In this document: piece by piece, positions 44,294 to 51,862 of the stretch
How positions within the stretch are numbered: position 1 is the stretch's first letter
Layout of the letters: each line of letters starts with the position of its first letter
NCBI GenBank assembly: GCA_965230045.1
Contig: OZ245940.1
Location: 3,720,001-3,784,000 of the forward strand
Direction of reading: 5' to 3'
Length of the DNA stretch: 64,000 bases
From: G963662905 sp965230045
Lineage (GTDB): Bacteria; Bacteroidota; Bacteroidia; Bacteroidales; WRLA01
The notes under the pieces: model-generated
Told to the model about the DNA's origin: nothing
Database searches by the model: none
What the model saw: only the letters and a program-made list of their open reading frames with translations
Made by a program: the position numbers and the translations under genes

Positions 44294-44602
44294 CTAATCC
44301 CCTTTCTTCTCATAAAAAGCCATCCCAATGCGATGGATGTGATCTATTAGATCCGGATTTTCAATTTGATGAAATAGTGATAAATCAATTTTATAAGGCA
44401 AAAGCAGATCATCCAGCTCATTTTCAATTTTTAGGAGCACGCTCAAATTCAGCTTTTCTCCAATCAAGGTCAAGTCAATATCCGATCCATTACGGTAATT
44501 TCCTTTAGCCCTTGAGCCATAGATTACAGCCTTTTCAACCGCCTTATGCTTCTCAAACACAGATTGAATTTTAATAATATGATGTTCCTTTAAACCAAAC
44601 AT
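44294..44602 (-). CDS. mntA: MNT-type nucleotidyltransferase antitoxin
   Basis: The 102-residue protein has the minimal nucleotidyltransferase core with G29-S-R-A-K-G and D41-I-D-L, matching the G-S-x10-D-x-D pattern. In MntA/HepT modules the enzyme transfers AMP units to the HEPN toxin and silences it. It starts 3 bp after the HEPN gene stop, on the same strand. A convergent neighbour is lacking; the next genes belong to the citrate lyase group. The catalytic residues are complete, so it looks functional. Confidence 0.88.
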   Translation of the reverse strand: MFGLKEHHIIKIQSVFEKHKAVEKAVIYGSRAKGNYRNGSDIDLTLIGEKLNLSVLLKIENELDDLLLPYKIDLSLFHQIENPDLIDHIHRIGMAFYEKKGD

Positions 44603-44605
44603 AAG

Positions 44606-45100
44606 CTAATCAAATAATTTGGTTTGTTGCCCGGATCGGTATTGTTCCATTTTTTGCTGAAAGGACAAAAAGGCCGGATAATAAAGGTGGATAACCTTCA
44701 AGAAGATGTCTTCAGCAGTTTCTTCATTATATGTATGTGATGTCTTATTCCGGCTTTTTATCATTTCCATCCACACATCTCCATTATCAATCAAATCAGC
44801 CTGAAAAGCTTCCCTTGTAGCATCTTTTGAACCAAATACCTTTATGTCACCAACTTCCAGTAAAAAATCCTTCATCACATTCCAGGCCAGCTCGTGTGTA
44901 TATTCAAATCTTTGTATAACAGCTTCTTTCATGAATTCAGACTGAATTTCATCCTCCTCTTCAGAATTATTGGCACTAAAACAATTTTCCTGATCTTTTA
45001 ATTCCAGTTCCACAAATTTAACAGCTTCTGAAAGCTTCTTAAAAGCCTTATTATAATTTGAGAACCGTTGCATCCAGCGTATATCCTTATTTTCTGTCAT
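44606..45100 (-). CDS. hepT: HEPN-domain toxin (nucleotidyltransferase substrate-binding protein, HI0074-like)
   Basis: The 164-residue helical protein shows the HEPN RNase motif R117-N-K-T-S-H122 (R-x4-H) and the family's Y-T-H-E-L-A-W near 67-73. It is first of the pair, with the MNT partner 3 bp downstream, the usual order for HI0074/HepT-MntA. It is longer than the usual ~145 residues owing to an acidic stretch (S-E-E-E-D-E-I, about 46-53). Such HEPN toxins cut RNA (often tRNA) until adenylylated by the partner. No defence operon surrounds it. Confidence 0.88.
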   Translation of the reverse strand: MTENKDIRWMQRFSNYNKAFKKLSEAVKFVELELKDQENCFSANNSEEEDEIQSEFMKEAVIQRFEYTHELAWNVMKDFLLEVGDIKVFGSKDATREAFQADLIDNGDVWMEMIKSRNKTSHTYNEETAEDIFLKVIHLYYPAFLSFQQKMEQYRSGQQTKLFD

Positions 45101-45204
45101 TGAATTAAAAAATTAAGCCTTTCACAAAGATACGATTTGTCGCCGGGTTTAAGGCGATCATTCTAAAAAAGCAACACAGCAAAGCAATATTGGCATGCAT
45201 TTGC

Positions 45205-45246
45205 AAAAAACCTTCTCAGGATTGGCATGCCCTGAGAAAGTTTTTT
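45205..45246. terminator. Bidirectional-looking terminator after citF
   Basis: AAAAAACCTTCTCAGG pairs with CCTGAGAAAGTTTTTT with one mismatch, giving T runs on both strands. It lies directly after the citF stop (minus strand). Confidence 0.85.
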
Positions 45247-45257
45247 CTAACAAAGTG

Positions 45258-46826
45258 TTAATCAGTAATAACTTTTCGAACGGAGTCGATTACCGTACCA
45301 TCGACCCATTTGATCACAGCAATGATTTCATCGCTGAGATTGGGCTTGGCCGGTTTACCGCAAATGCGTTCTGCTTCTTCCTTCAATTCTTCAATTGTGC
45401 GTATCGGCAGATCGGAATCTTTCAGTTTTTCGATCAGGTCGGTACGTTTTGGGTTGATGGCAATGCCCCGTTCTGTAACAATAACATCGATCAGTTCGCC
45501 GGGACCAACCAGTGTTGTTACTTCATCGCGGATTACCGGCATGCGGTCACGGAAAAGTGGAATGGGGAGGATGGTACATTTGGAGAAAAGGCAGTTTTGC
45601 CAGCCACCAATACCATGCAGCAAGTAACCATCAGAATGCGTAACTACGTTGGCATTGAAATTCACATCCACTTCAGTAGCGCCCAGCACAACCACATCAA
45701 TCATAGAGGCAAAATTACCTTTACCGTGATAATTGTAGCTGGTAAAAGGGCTGGTGTTTACATGTCCCGGATTTTCACGCATCGAGCGCACGCCTTCGAG
45801 GTCAAAAGTCTGGCCATCGAGTATATAATCCACCAGGCCATCTTCGAGCATTTTTACAGGATATTCGTTACTTCCGGCACGGATAAAACGCGCTTTAATG
45901 TTGCGTTCCTTAAGCATCTCGGCAAAATAAATCCCGATGCTGAGCGATGTACCACCCGCTCCGGCCTGATAGGAAAACCCATCTTTTACAATGCCTGCTT
46001 CGTCACAGAATTTGGCAGTCATTTCGGCAATCAAAAGGCGGTCGGGTGATTTGGTAATTTTTGTTGTTCCGGAAATGATTTTCTCAGGCAAGCCCACCTG
46101 ATCCACTTTTACTGTATAGTCCACATAATTTCCATGGATTTGCCAGGGGATACAAGGGAAAGGCACCAAATTATCAGTAACCACAATCACCTTATCGGCA
46201 TATTGTGAATCGCCGAGCGCAAAGCCCAGCAAACCGCAGGCTGCAGGGCCATCAACGCCATTGGCATTACCAAAAGCATCGGCAGTAGGAGCTGCGATTA
46301 CCGCGATATCAATTTGCACATCACCATCCTGAATTGCCTGATAACGGCCACCATGCGAACGTAAAACGCCAAGGCCTTTCATTTTGCCCTCGGATGCAAA
46401 TTTTCCCAGCGGACCGTTCATGCTTCCTTCAATGCGGTTAATGGTTCCATCTTCAAGGTATTTAATCAGATGTACCTGACATGGAAATGATGCCGAAGGA
46501 TACCAAACCAAATCTTTAACGCCCAGTTCGTGGGCAATATCGAAAATCTGGTTGGCAATCAGGTCGCCATTGCGGAAATGATGGTGCGTTGAAATAGTCA
46601 TTCCATCGCGCAAACCCGATTTGATCAATGCTTCTTTTAATGATGGAACCAATTTATTGCCGTCATCGGGATAATTGGCACAGGAAGAAATGCGTGGGGC
46701 AAATTTCCTGCCATCGGGGATATATTTTCCAACGCCCTGGAAAGGGATGGCCTGTTTTCCGTTGATTTCCGTCGGAACAATGCGTCCTGCGGCGTTTTTT
46801 ACCAGTTTATCGTATTTTTTGTTCAT
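45258..46826 (-). CDS. citF: Citrate lyase alpha subunit (citrate CoA-transferase)
   Basis: The 522-residue protein matches CitF along its length: N-A-A-G-R-I-V-P, G-M-T-I-S-T-H-H-H-F-R-N-G-D, E-G-S-M-N-G-P-L-G and G-A-T-E-V-D-V-N-F-N-A-N-V. CitF exchanges the acetyl group on the acyl carrier for citrate in the first half of citrate cleavage to acetate and oxaloacetate. It follows the CitD-CitE fusion gene by 10 bp and closes that operon. The genes for prosthetic-group loading (citC, citX, citG) are not in the window and must be elsewhere for activity. Confidence 0.93.
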   Translation of the reverse strand: MNKKYDKLVKNAAGRIVPTEINGKQAIPFQGVGKYIPDGRKFAPRISSCANYPDDGNKLVPSLKEALIKSGLRDGMTISTHHHFRNGDLIANQIFDIAHELGVKDLVWYPSASFPCQVHLIKYLEDGTINRIEGSMNGPLGKFASEGKMKGLGVLRSHGGRYQAIQDGDVQIDIAVIAAPTADAFGNANGVDGPAACGLLGFALGDSQYADKVIVVTDNLVPFPCIPWQIHGNYVDYTVKVDQVGLPEKIISGTTKITKSPDRLLIAEMTAKFCDEAGIVKDGFSYQAGAGGTSLSIGIYFAEMLKERNIKARFIRAGSNEYPVKMLEDGLVDYILDGQTFDLEGVRSMRENPGHVNTSPFTSYNYHGKGNFASMIDVVVLGATEVDVNFNANVVTHSDGYLLHGIGGWQNCLFSKCTILPIPLFRDRMPVIRDEVTTLVGPGELIDVIVTERGIAINPKRTDLIEKLKDSDLPIRTIEELKEEAERICGKPAKPNLSDEIIAVIKWVDGTVIDSVRKVITD

Positions 46827-46836
46827 CTCGTTTTGC

Positions 46837-48096
46837 TTATTCGTTTGGAATTAAAAATGCTTCACGCCAGTTTTCTTTGATCAAGCCAAGGCTCAGCGCA
46901 AGTTTGATGGTTTTTTCTGCACGTTTCACGACAGGTGGGTCGATCATTTTGGATCCCAATGAGACCACGCCCAATCCTTTTTCTGTGGCAATGATAAAAG
47001 CATTGACAATTTTTTGTGCTTTCAGGATTTCTTTTTCTAAAGGGGCAAAATTCTCGTGGATTACTTTGATCTGGCGCGGATGGATACAGCCCATTCCATC
47101 AAAGCCAAGCGATTTGGCATCGAGCACGTTTACTTTCAGTGCTTCCATGTCCGAAACATCGGAGAATACGGAGTCAATGGCCTGAATTCCTGCAGCTTTA
47201 CAAGCATTCACCAACTGTGTACGGGCAAAATAACTTTCACGTCCCTCGTTGGTGCGTTGCGTCCCCAAATCAGCGGTATAATCTTCCAGTCCAATTGCCA
47301 GGGCAGCTACATTATCGGCTGCAGAAGCAATTTCAAAGGCTTTGATTACGCCCAAAGCACTTTCAATAATGGGCATCAGCCAGATATCGTGCTTAATTTC
47401 AGTCCGTTCCTGAATTTCTGATATCTTTTTATTCACGGCCAAAATCTGCTCCGCCGACTCACATTTGGGCACCAAAAGCAAATTCACAGGATGGGGAACG
47501 ATATAGTCCAGATCATCCAAGCCACTGGGAATCTGATTGATGCGTACCATACGCTCTGCGCCGTAGAAATCCATGGCACGCAATGCATTACGCACTAAAA
47601 AACGTGCTTCGTATTTTTTATCGTATGCAACAGCATCTTCCAGATCGAGGATAATCCCATTGGGCCTATGAATACCGGCATTAAGCATCAGTTTTGGGCT
47701 ATTGCCCGGTAAATAAAGCCTGGAAAAACGAAACTGATCTTTTTCGCTTTCATGGGTATTTTGTGGCAGGATTTCCGGAAGGAACTCCATATCGGTTTTT
47801 ATTAAACGCTTAATAGCTGCTTCCATGCGCGCTGCCAAAACACAGTCTATGGCACCTGCATCCTCTATGTGAAGTTTACAATTGGGCAGTTCAAAAAAAT
47901 CAAGAATTTCGTTCGCAAGTTTTTTGATGGAATCGCCAAACAAAGCTTCAACCTTACTTTTAAGGTGAATTTCCCTGCCGCCATTCTCAAGGATTTCGAG
48001 TTCCACATAGCAATCGGAGCGAACGCTATCGCCCTGATTTCCTGCGGATGCCATTTGGTTATATATAATTTCCATAAATTTAGTTTTGGTAAGCAT
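46837..48096 (-). CDS. citE: Citrate lyase acyl-carrier (CitD-like) domain fused to beta subunit CitE
   Basis: Residues 1-100 of this 419-residue protein look like CitD: a G-N-Q-G-D-S-V-R-S-D attachment-like block near 19-28, G-D-S-I, and the family end D-A-G-A-I-D-C-V-L-A-A-R-M-E-A-A-I near 78-94. Residues 115-410 are CitE (HpcH/HpaI aldolase fold): L-Y-L-P-G-N-S-P, I-I-L-D-L-E-D-A-V, P-I-I-E-S-A-L-G-V and F-D-G-M-G-C-I-H-P. In most bacteria gamma and beta subunits are separate genes. Ser27 is the best candidate for the phosphoribosyl-dephospho-CoA group. The start could also be the ATG at 48075, 7 codons in; no ribosome site decides. Confidence 0.9.
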   Translation of the reverse strand: MLTKTKFMEIIYNQMASAGNQGDSVRSDCYVELEILENGGREIHLKSKVEALFGDSIKKLANEILDFFELPNCKLHIEDAGAIDCVLAARMEAAIKRLIKTDMEFLPEILPQNTHESEKDQFRFSRLYLPGNSPKLMLNAGIHRPNGIILDLEDAVAYDKKYEARFLVRNALRAMDFYGAERMVRINQIPSGLDDLDYIVPHPVNLLLVPKCESAEQILAVNKKISEIQERTEIKHDIWLMPIIESALGVIKAFEIASAADNVAALAIGLEDYTADLGTQRTNEGRESYFARTQLVNACKAAGIQAIDSVFSDVSDMEALKVNVLDAKSLGFDGMGCIHPRQIKVIHENFAPLEKEILKAQKIVNAFIIATEKGLGVVSLGSKMIDPPVVKRAEKTIKLALSLGLIKENWREAFLIPNE

Positions 48097-48229
48097 TCAA
48101 AATTAATTGTTGCAAAACAACAAAGATAAAAAGCTTTAACAATTCCCAATTATACCAATGCTTGTTTAAACTCAATCCATTCTTCACAGTATTCTGCAAA
48201 GAAAATTCTGATTATCAAGAGGCAATTCT

Positions 48230-48237
48230 TAATTTTG
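48230..48237 (+). promoter_or_regulatory. Candidate -7 box (TAATTTTG) setting the epimerase start
   Basis: It matches TAnnTTTG 16 nt before the ATG at 48253 and overlaps the alternative TTG start at 48235. Confidence 0.45.
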
Positions 48238-48252
48238 CATCAAATCAAACAA

Positions 48253-50124
48253 ATGAACATTCCAAAACTCAATATACCACGCTGGTTCATTTTTGTCATT
48301 GACAGCCTGCTTGCTTTGTTCAGTATTGGCTTTGCTTATATGCTGCGCTTCAATTTCACTATTCCATCACAGGAAATATCCTTCATTCAGCAAGCAATTG
48401 TCATAATAATGATTCTGCGCATGCTGAGTTTTCTTTTAGCAAAAACATACGCGGGCATCATTCGCTACACATCCACTTACGATGCCTTTCGGATTATCAT
48501 TGTCAACCTGATTACAGCCATAATCCTAGCCATTGCCAACCCCATCAGCTACCATTATTTTATTGGCAGGCACCTTGTACCTTATTCAATTATTATCATT
48601 GACCTTGTTTTGGCTACAATGCTCATGATTTTCTTTCGACTGTTGGTCAAGATGACTTATATGGAAATCAAAAGCGTTAGCAAGAAGAAAAAAAATGTGA
48701 TTATTTATGGTGCCGGCCAGGAAGGCATGCTGGCCAAAGAAGCTTTGAGCAGAGATGCCGGTGCTTCCTATAATGTGATTGCCTTTGTGGATGCAAACCG
48801 GAAAAACAGCGGCAAAAAGATAGAAGGCGTTACAATTCATAACATCCGCGAGTTAAGCAGAATAATGGAAATCAATGAGATAAGTCTGCTAATTCTTGCT
48901 GATTCAAAAATATCCCGCAGCCGCAAAGAAACCCTGATAAACCTAAGCCTGAAAAAAGGAATTCAGGTGATGAGTGTACCTCCGGTAAGCCATTGGGTTG
49001 ATGGAGTTTTGAGTTTCAGCCAGATCAGAAAAGTAAAAATTGAAGATTTGCTTGGCCGGGAAGAAATAAAACTCAACGAAGATGAACTCATTGCCGAGCT
49101 AAAGGACAAAAAAGTGATGATTACGGGTGCAGCCGGATCCATTGGCAGCGAACTTGTTCGTCAGTTAATACGCTTTCAACCGTCAAAACTCATCCTGATT
49201 GACCAGGCAGAAACACCGTTATTCCATCTTGAACTCGAAAGCTTCCGCAACGACTGGAAAAATTGCTGCCTGCATCTGGCCGATATCACTGATAAAAAAC
49301 GCATGCGCCGCATTTTTGAAGAGGAAAAACCCGATTATATTTTTCATGCAGCTGCATACAAACATGTGCCGGTAATGGAAAGCAATCCTTTGGAAGCCTA
49401 TAAAACCAATATTTGCGGAACCCGCAATCTGGCCGACTTAAGCATTAATTTTGGCGTGGAAAAATTCGTAATGATTTCCACCGATAAAGCCGTGAAGCCT
49501 ACCAATGTGATGGGTGCCAGCAAGCGGATTGCTGAGATTTACACACAAAGCCTCGACAATGAAGGAAGCACACGTTTTATCACCACACGTTTCGGTAATG
49601 TTTTGGGCTCCAATGGCTCTGTGATCCCACTATTCAGAAAACAGATCGAAGCCGGTGGCCCTATAACTATTACGCACCCGGAGATTACACGGTTTTTTAT
49701 GACTATTCCCGAAGCCTGTCAATTGGTTCTACAGGCCGGAGCCATAGGAAAAGGCGGCGAAATTTTCGTTTTTGATATGGGCGAATCAGTAAAAATCAAA
49801 GATCTGGCAAGCAAGATGCTCCAGCTGGCCGGCTTGGAAGAAGGCAAGGATATCAAAATAAAATATACAGGATTGCGCCCGGGCGAAAAATTGTACGAAG
49901 AACTGCTCAACGAAAGCGAAAACACCCTGCCTACCCATCACGAAAAAATCCTGAAAGCCCAAATTGCTGCCTATCCGGCAGGGCGTTTCCAAAGCGATTT
50001 TAAAGCACTTGATACCATTGCTGCCAGCGGCGATTTACCCGCCCTGATTGGAAAATTCAAAGAGATGGTCCCCGAATACATCAGCCAGAACAGCCCTTTT
50101 GAGCAACTCGATAAAAACAGCTAA
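48253..50124 (+). CDS. Nucleotide-sugar epimerase/dehydratase, CapD/WbpM/PglF-like
   Basis: The 623-residue protein (start at ATG 48253) has four N-terminal membrane helices (about 10-135), a CoA-binding-like Rossmann domain (V-I-I-Y-G-A-G-Q-E-G, about 150-160), and a short-chain dehydrogenase domain with G-A-A-G-S-I-G-S near 292-299 and the M-I-S-T-D-K-A-V-K-P-T-N-V-M-G block near 408-422. This is the plan of membrane-bound UDP-GlcNAc 4,6-dehydratases that start synthesis of amino sugars for capsule, O-antigen or glycoproteins. The usual active-site tyrosine of the SDR family is replaced by Met in the M-G-A-S-K motif, as is typical of this subfamily. arfB follows 4 bp later. Confidence 0.92.
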   Translation: MNIPKLNIPRWFIFVIDSLLALFSIGFAYMLRFNFTIPSQEISFIQQAIVIIMILRMLSFLLAKTYAGIIRYTSTYDAFRIIIVNLITAIILAIANPISYHYFIGRHLVPYSIIIIDLVLATMLMIFFRLLVKMTYMEIKSVSKKKKNVIIYGAGQEGMLAKEALSRDAGASYNVIAFVDANRKNSGKKIEGVTIHNIRELSRIMEINEISLLILADSKISRSRKETLINLSLKKGIQVMSVPPVSHWVDGVLSFSQIRKVKIEDLLGREEIKLNEDELIAELKDKKVMITGAAGSIGSELVRQLIRFQPSKLILIDQAETPLFHLELESFRNDWKNCCLHLADITDKKRMRRIFEEEKPDYIFHAAAYKHVPVMESNPLEAYKTNICGTRNLADLSINFGVEKFVMISTDKAVKPTNVMGASKRIAEIYTQSLDNEGSTRFITTRFGNVLGSNGSVIPLFRKQIEAGGPITITHPEITRFFMTIPEACQLVLQAGAIGKGGEIFVFDMGESVKIKDLASKMLQLAGLEEGKDIKIKYTGLRPGEKLYEELLNESENTLPTHHEKILKAQIAAYPAGRFQSDFKALDTIAASGDLPALIGKFKEMVPEYISQNSPFEQLDKNS

Positions 50125-50128
50125 TCCC

Positions 50129-50548
50129 ATGCAGGATAAAATCAATAAGCGGATTTTTGACAGCGAGCTGCTATTCCGTTTTTCGCGCAGCAGCGGTCCG
50201 GGCGGACAGCATGTCAACAAAACCAGCACCCGTGCCGAGCTGCGCTGGGATGTGCTCAATTCTGAACTCCTTACCGAAGATGAGCAAGCGAAAATCATGG
50301 AAAAACTGGTTTCCTGGATCAATAGAGACGGTGAACTGCTGATCAGTGCACAGGAAAGCCGCAGCCAGGCCGACAACAAAGAAACTGCCCGGAATAAATT
50401 CTACTGCCTGCTGGAAGACTGCTTCAGACCAGTAAAAAAACGCGTAAAAACCAAGCCCACAGCTGCCAGCCAAACCAAAAGGCTGGACGAAAAGAAAAAG
50501 CTGAGCCAAAGGAAAAGCGATCGCAGGAAACCGGATTTGGGTGAATAA
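50129..50548 (+). CDS. arfB: Peptidyl-tRNA hydrolase ArfB-like release factor
   Basis: The 139-residue protein has the catalytic G-G-Q loop in S-S-G-P-G-G-Q-H-V-N-K-T near 22-33 and a basic tail (R-L-D-E-K-K-K-L-S-Q-R-K-S-D-R-R-K) that threads the mRNA channel. ArfB/YaeJ frees ribosomes stalled on broken messages. A possible upstream TTG start at 50048 would overlap the epimerase by 77 bp and adds residues with no similarity. The start at 50129 is 4 bp after the epimerase stop, so the two are probably coupled. Confidence 0.93.
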   Translation: MQDKINKRIFDSELLFRFSRSSGPGGQHVNKTSTRAELRWDVLNSELLTEDEQAKIMEKLVSWINRDGELLISAQESRSQADNKETARNKFYCLLEDCFRPVKKRVKTKPTAASQTKRLDEKKKLSQRKSDRRKPDLGE

Positions 50549-50550
50549 AA

Positions 50551-50582
50551 AAACCGCCGGCATTCATGCATACCAGCGGTTT
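50551..50582 (-). terminator. Terminator between arfB and the 67-residue ORF
   Basis: AAACCGC and GCGGTTT pair around an 18-nt loop. The T run (eight T) is on the minus-strand side, 20 bp after the stop of the small ORF at 50602. Confidence 0.7.
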
Positions 50583-50601
50583 ACTACCTCTCTCTTTTAT
50601 C

Positions 50602-50805
50602 TTAGTTCAAAACATTATTGAACACTTGGCGACTCTCGCTTTGTTTGAACTCCGCAGCCCTGGAATAACTCAGGATATTGCGGATACTGGCTTCGCCGGG
50701 TTCAATCTTTTCAGTTTGCTCCGCGTGTTGATCTGAGAAAAAATCCCAAACCTCATCGAACAAATAAAAGAAATCGGTTTTCGTTTGCGTAGTCGTTTTC
50801 TTCAT
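50602..50805 (-). CDS. Small hypothetical protein of 67 residues
   Basis: It is a hydrophilic protein with an amphipathic aromatic segment D-F-F-Y-L-F-D-E-V-W-D-F-F near 11-23 and a polar, acidic remainder. It has no recognised family. Support for a real gene: ATG start, a properly oriented terminator 20 bp past its stop, and a clean gap on both sides. It is codirectional with the sigma factor gene, 104 bp upstream on the minus strand, and may share its transcript. Confidence 0.55.
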   Translation of the reverse strand: MKKTTTQTKTDFFYLFDEVWDFFSDQHAEQTEKIEPGEASIRNILSYSRAAEFKQSESRQVFNNVLN

Positions 50806-50909
50806 AGGCGGGCAATGTATTTAACAATGGGTTACCAAAGTCAAACGCCCCCCACAAAAAAATATTTTGCAAGCTTCAATTATTTTTCTTAAAATCCGAC
50901 CTTTATCAA

Positions 50910-51494
50910 TTAAGCAGTAAGAATCAAATTTTTATCCTCGATCAGTTTCCTAAGGTTAATCAGGGCATAACGCATGCGTCCCAAAGCAGTATTAATACTC
51001 ACTTCTGTTTGTTCGGCAATGTCTTTAAAGCTCATTTCCGAATAATGGCGCATCATCAGAACTTCTTTTTGTTCCTCCGGCAGATATTCAATTAATTTGC
51101 GCACATCTTCATGTATCTGATCCAACACCATTTGCTCTTCAACAGAGGGATCTGTATAACTGATGGTATCAAAGATATCAAAATCATCGCCGGTATCCAC
51201 AGCAGGCATCCTTTTTGACTTTCGGAAAAAGTCGATGATCAGGTTATGCGCGATACGCATTACCCACTGTATAAACTTGCCCTCTTCCTTATAGGAACCT
51301 GAGCGGATAGTATTAATGGCTTTGATAAAAGTATCCTGAAAGATATCATCAGCCTCTTCCTTATCCTTCACAACCATGAGGATATAGGCATAAACTTTAT
51401 TCTTGTGACGGTGGATGAGGACTTCAAGGCTATTCTCATCGCCAGCAATGTATTTACTAATCAGTTCACGATCGCTGAATTCAACAGATTTCAT
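50910..51494 (-). CDS. ECF-type RNA polymerase sigma factor
   Basis: The 194-residue protein has sigma-2 (E-E-A-D-D-I-F-Q-D-T-F-I-K-A near 49-62, W-V-M-R-I-A-H-N near 86-93) and sigma-4 (L-P-E-E-Q-K-E-V-L-M-M-R-H...M-S-F-K-D-I-A-E-Q-T, about 136-165). ECF sigmas redirect RNA polymerase in response to envelope or stress signals. No membrane anti-sigma gene adjoins it, so control may be transcriptional or by a distant partner. It begins with an AAGGAGG ribosome site, rare in Bacteroidota. Confidence 0.93.
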   Translation of the reverse strand: MKSVEFSDRELISKYIAGDENSLEVLIHRHKNKVYAYILMVVKDKEEADDIFQDTFIKAINTIRSGSYKEEGKFIQWVMRIAHNLIIDFFRKSKRMPAVDTGDDFDIFDTISYTDPSVEEQMVLDQIHEDVRKLIEYLPEEQKEVLMMRHYSEMSFKDIAEQTEVSINTALGRMRYALINLRKLIEDKNLILTA

Positions 51495-51499
51495 AATCG

Positions 51500-51506
51500 C
51501 CTCCTT
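51500..51506 (-). promoter_or_regulatory. Full Shine-Dalgarno site of the ECF sigma gene
   Basis: On the minus strand it reads AAGGAGG and lies 5 nt before the ATG at 51494. Few genes in this window have one, so translation of the sigma factor may be strong or differently controlled. Confidence 0.7.
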
Positions 51507-51829
51507 CTTTAAATTGTTAAACTTATGAACTTATAGTAAATCTGCTTCGATAAGAGTCCTCCAGGGTTTAATGATACATTAAATTAATTTTGTTCAGCGT
51601 TTTAAACGCTAAGACCATGCAAACATACAATAAACTGAGCAATTATCCAAAAATATTAGCAGGTCTTAGCAAGAAAACACCAATGATCGCGTTTAGTTGC
51701 CTGATTATTCTTTTAATAAAAATCCAAACCTTCACAGATTCAAAGCGGATGAGTATTTTCTTGCAATCAAAACCTGCACTTTTGTGTGAAATTTTCTTTT
51801 GAACAGGGGCTTTTCTGATGGAAACTGAG

Positions 51830-51837
51830 TAATTTTG
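51830..51837 (+). promoter_or_regulatory. Candidate -7 box (TAATTTTG) for uvrA
   Basis: It matches TAnnTTTG, 25 nt before the uvrA ATG at 51863. Confidence 0.42.
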
Positions 51838-51862
51838 GCCGCCCTGAACAATTATTGAACCC

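Noticed and set aside
51590..51802. Plus-strand open frame of 70 codons before uvrA
   Set aside because: No recognisable domain; it overlaps the upstream region of two genes and its downstream part merges with the uvrA promoter area.
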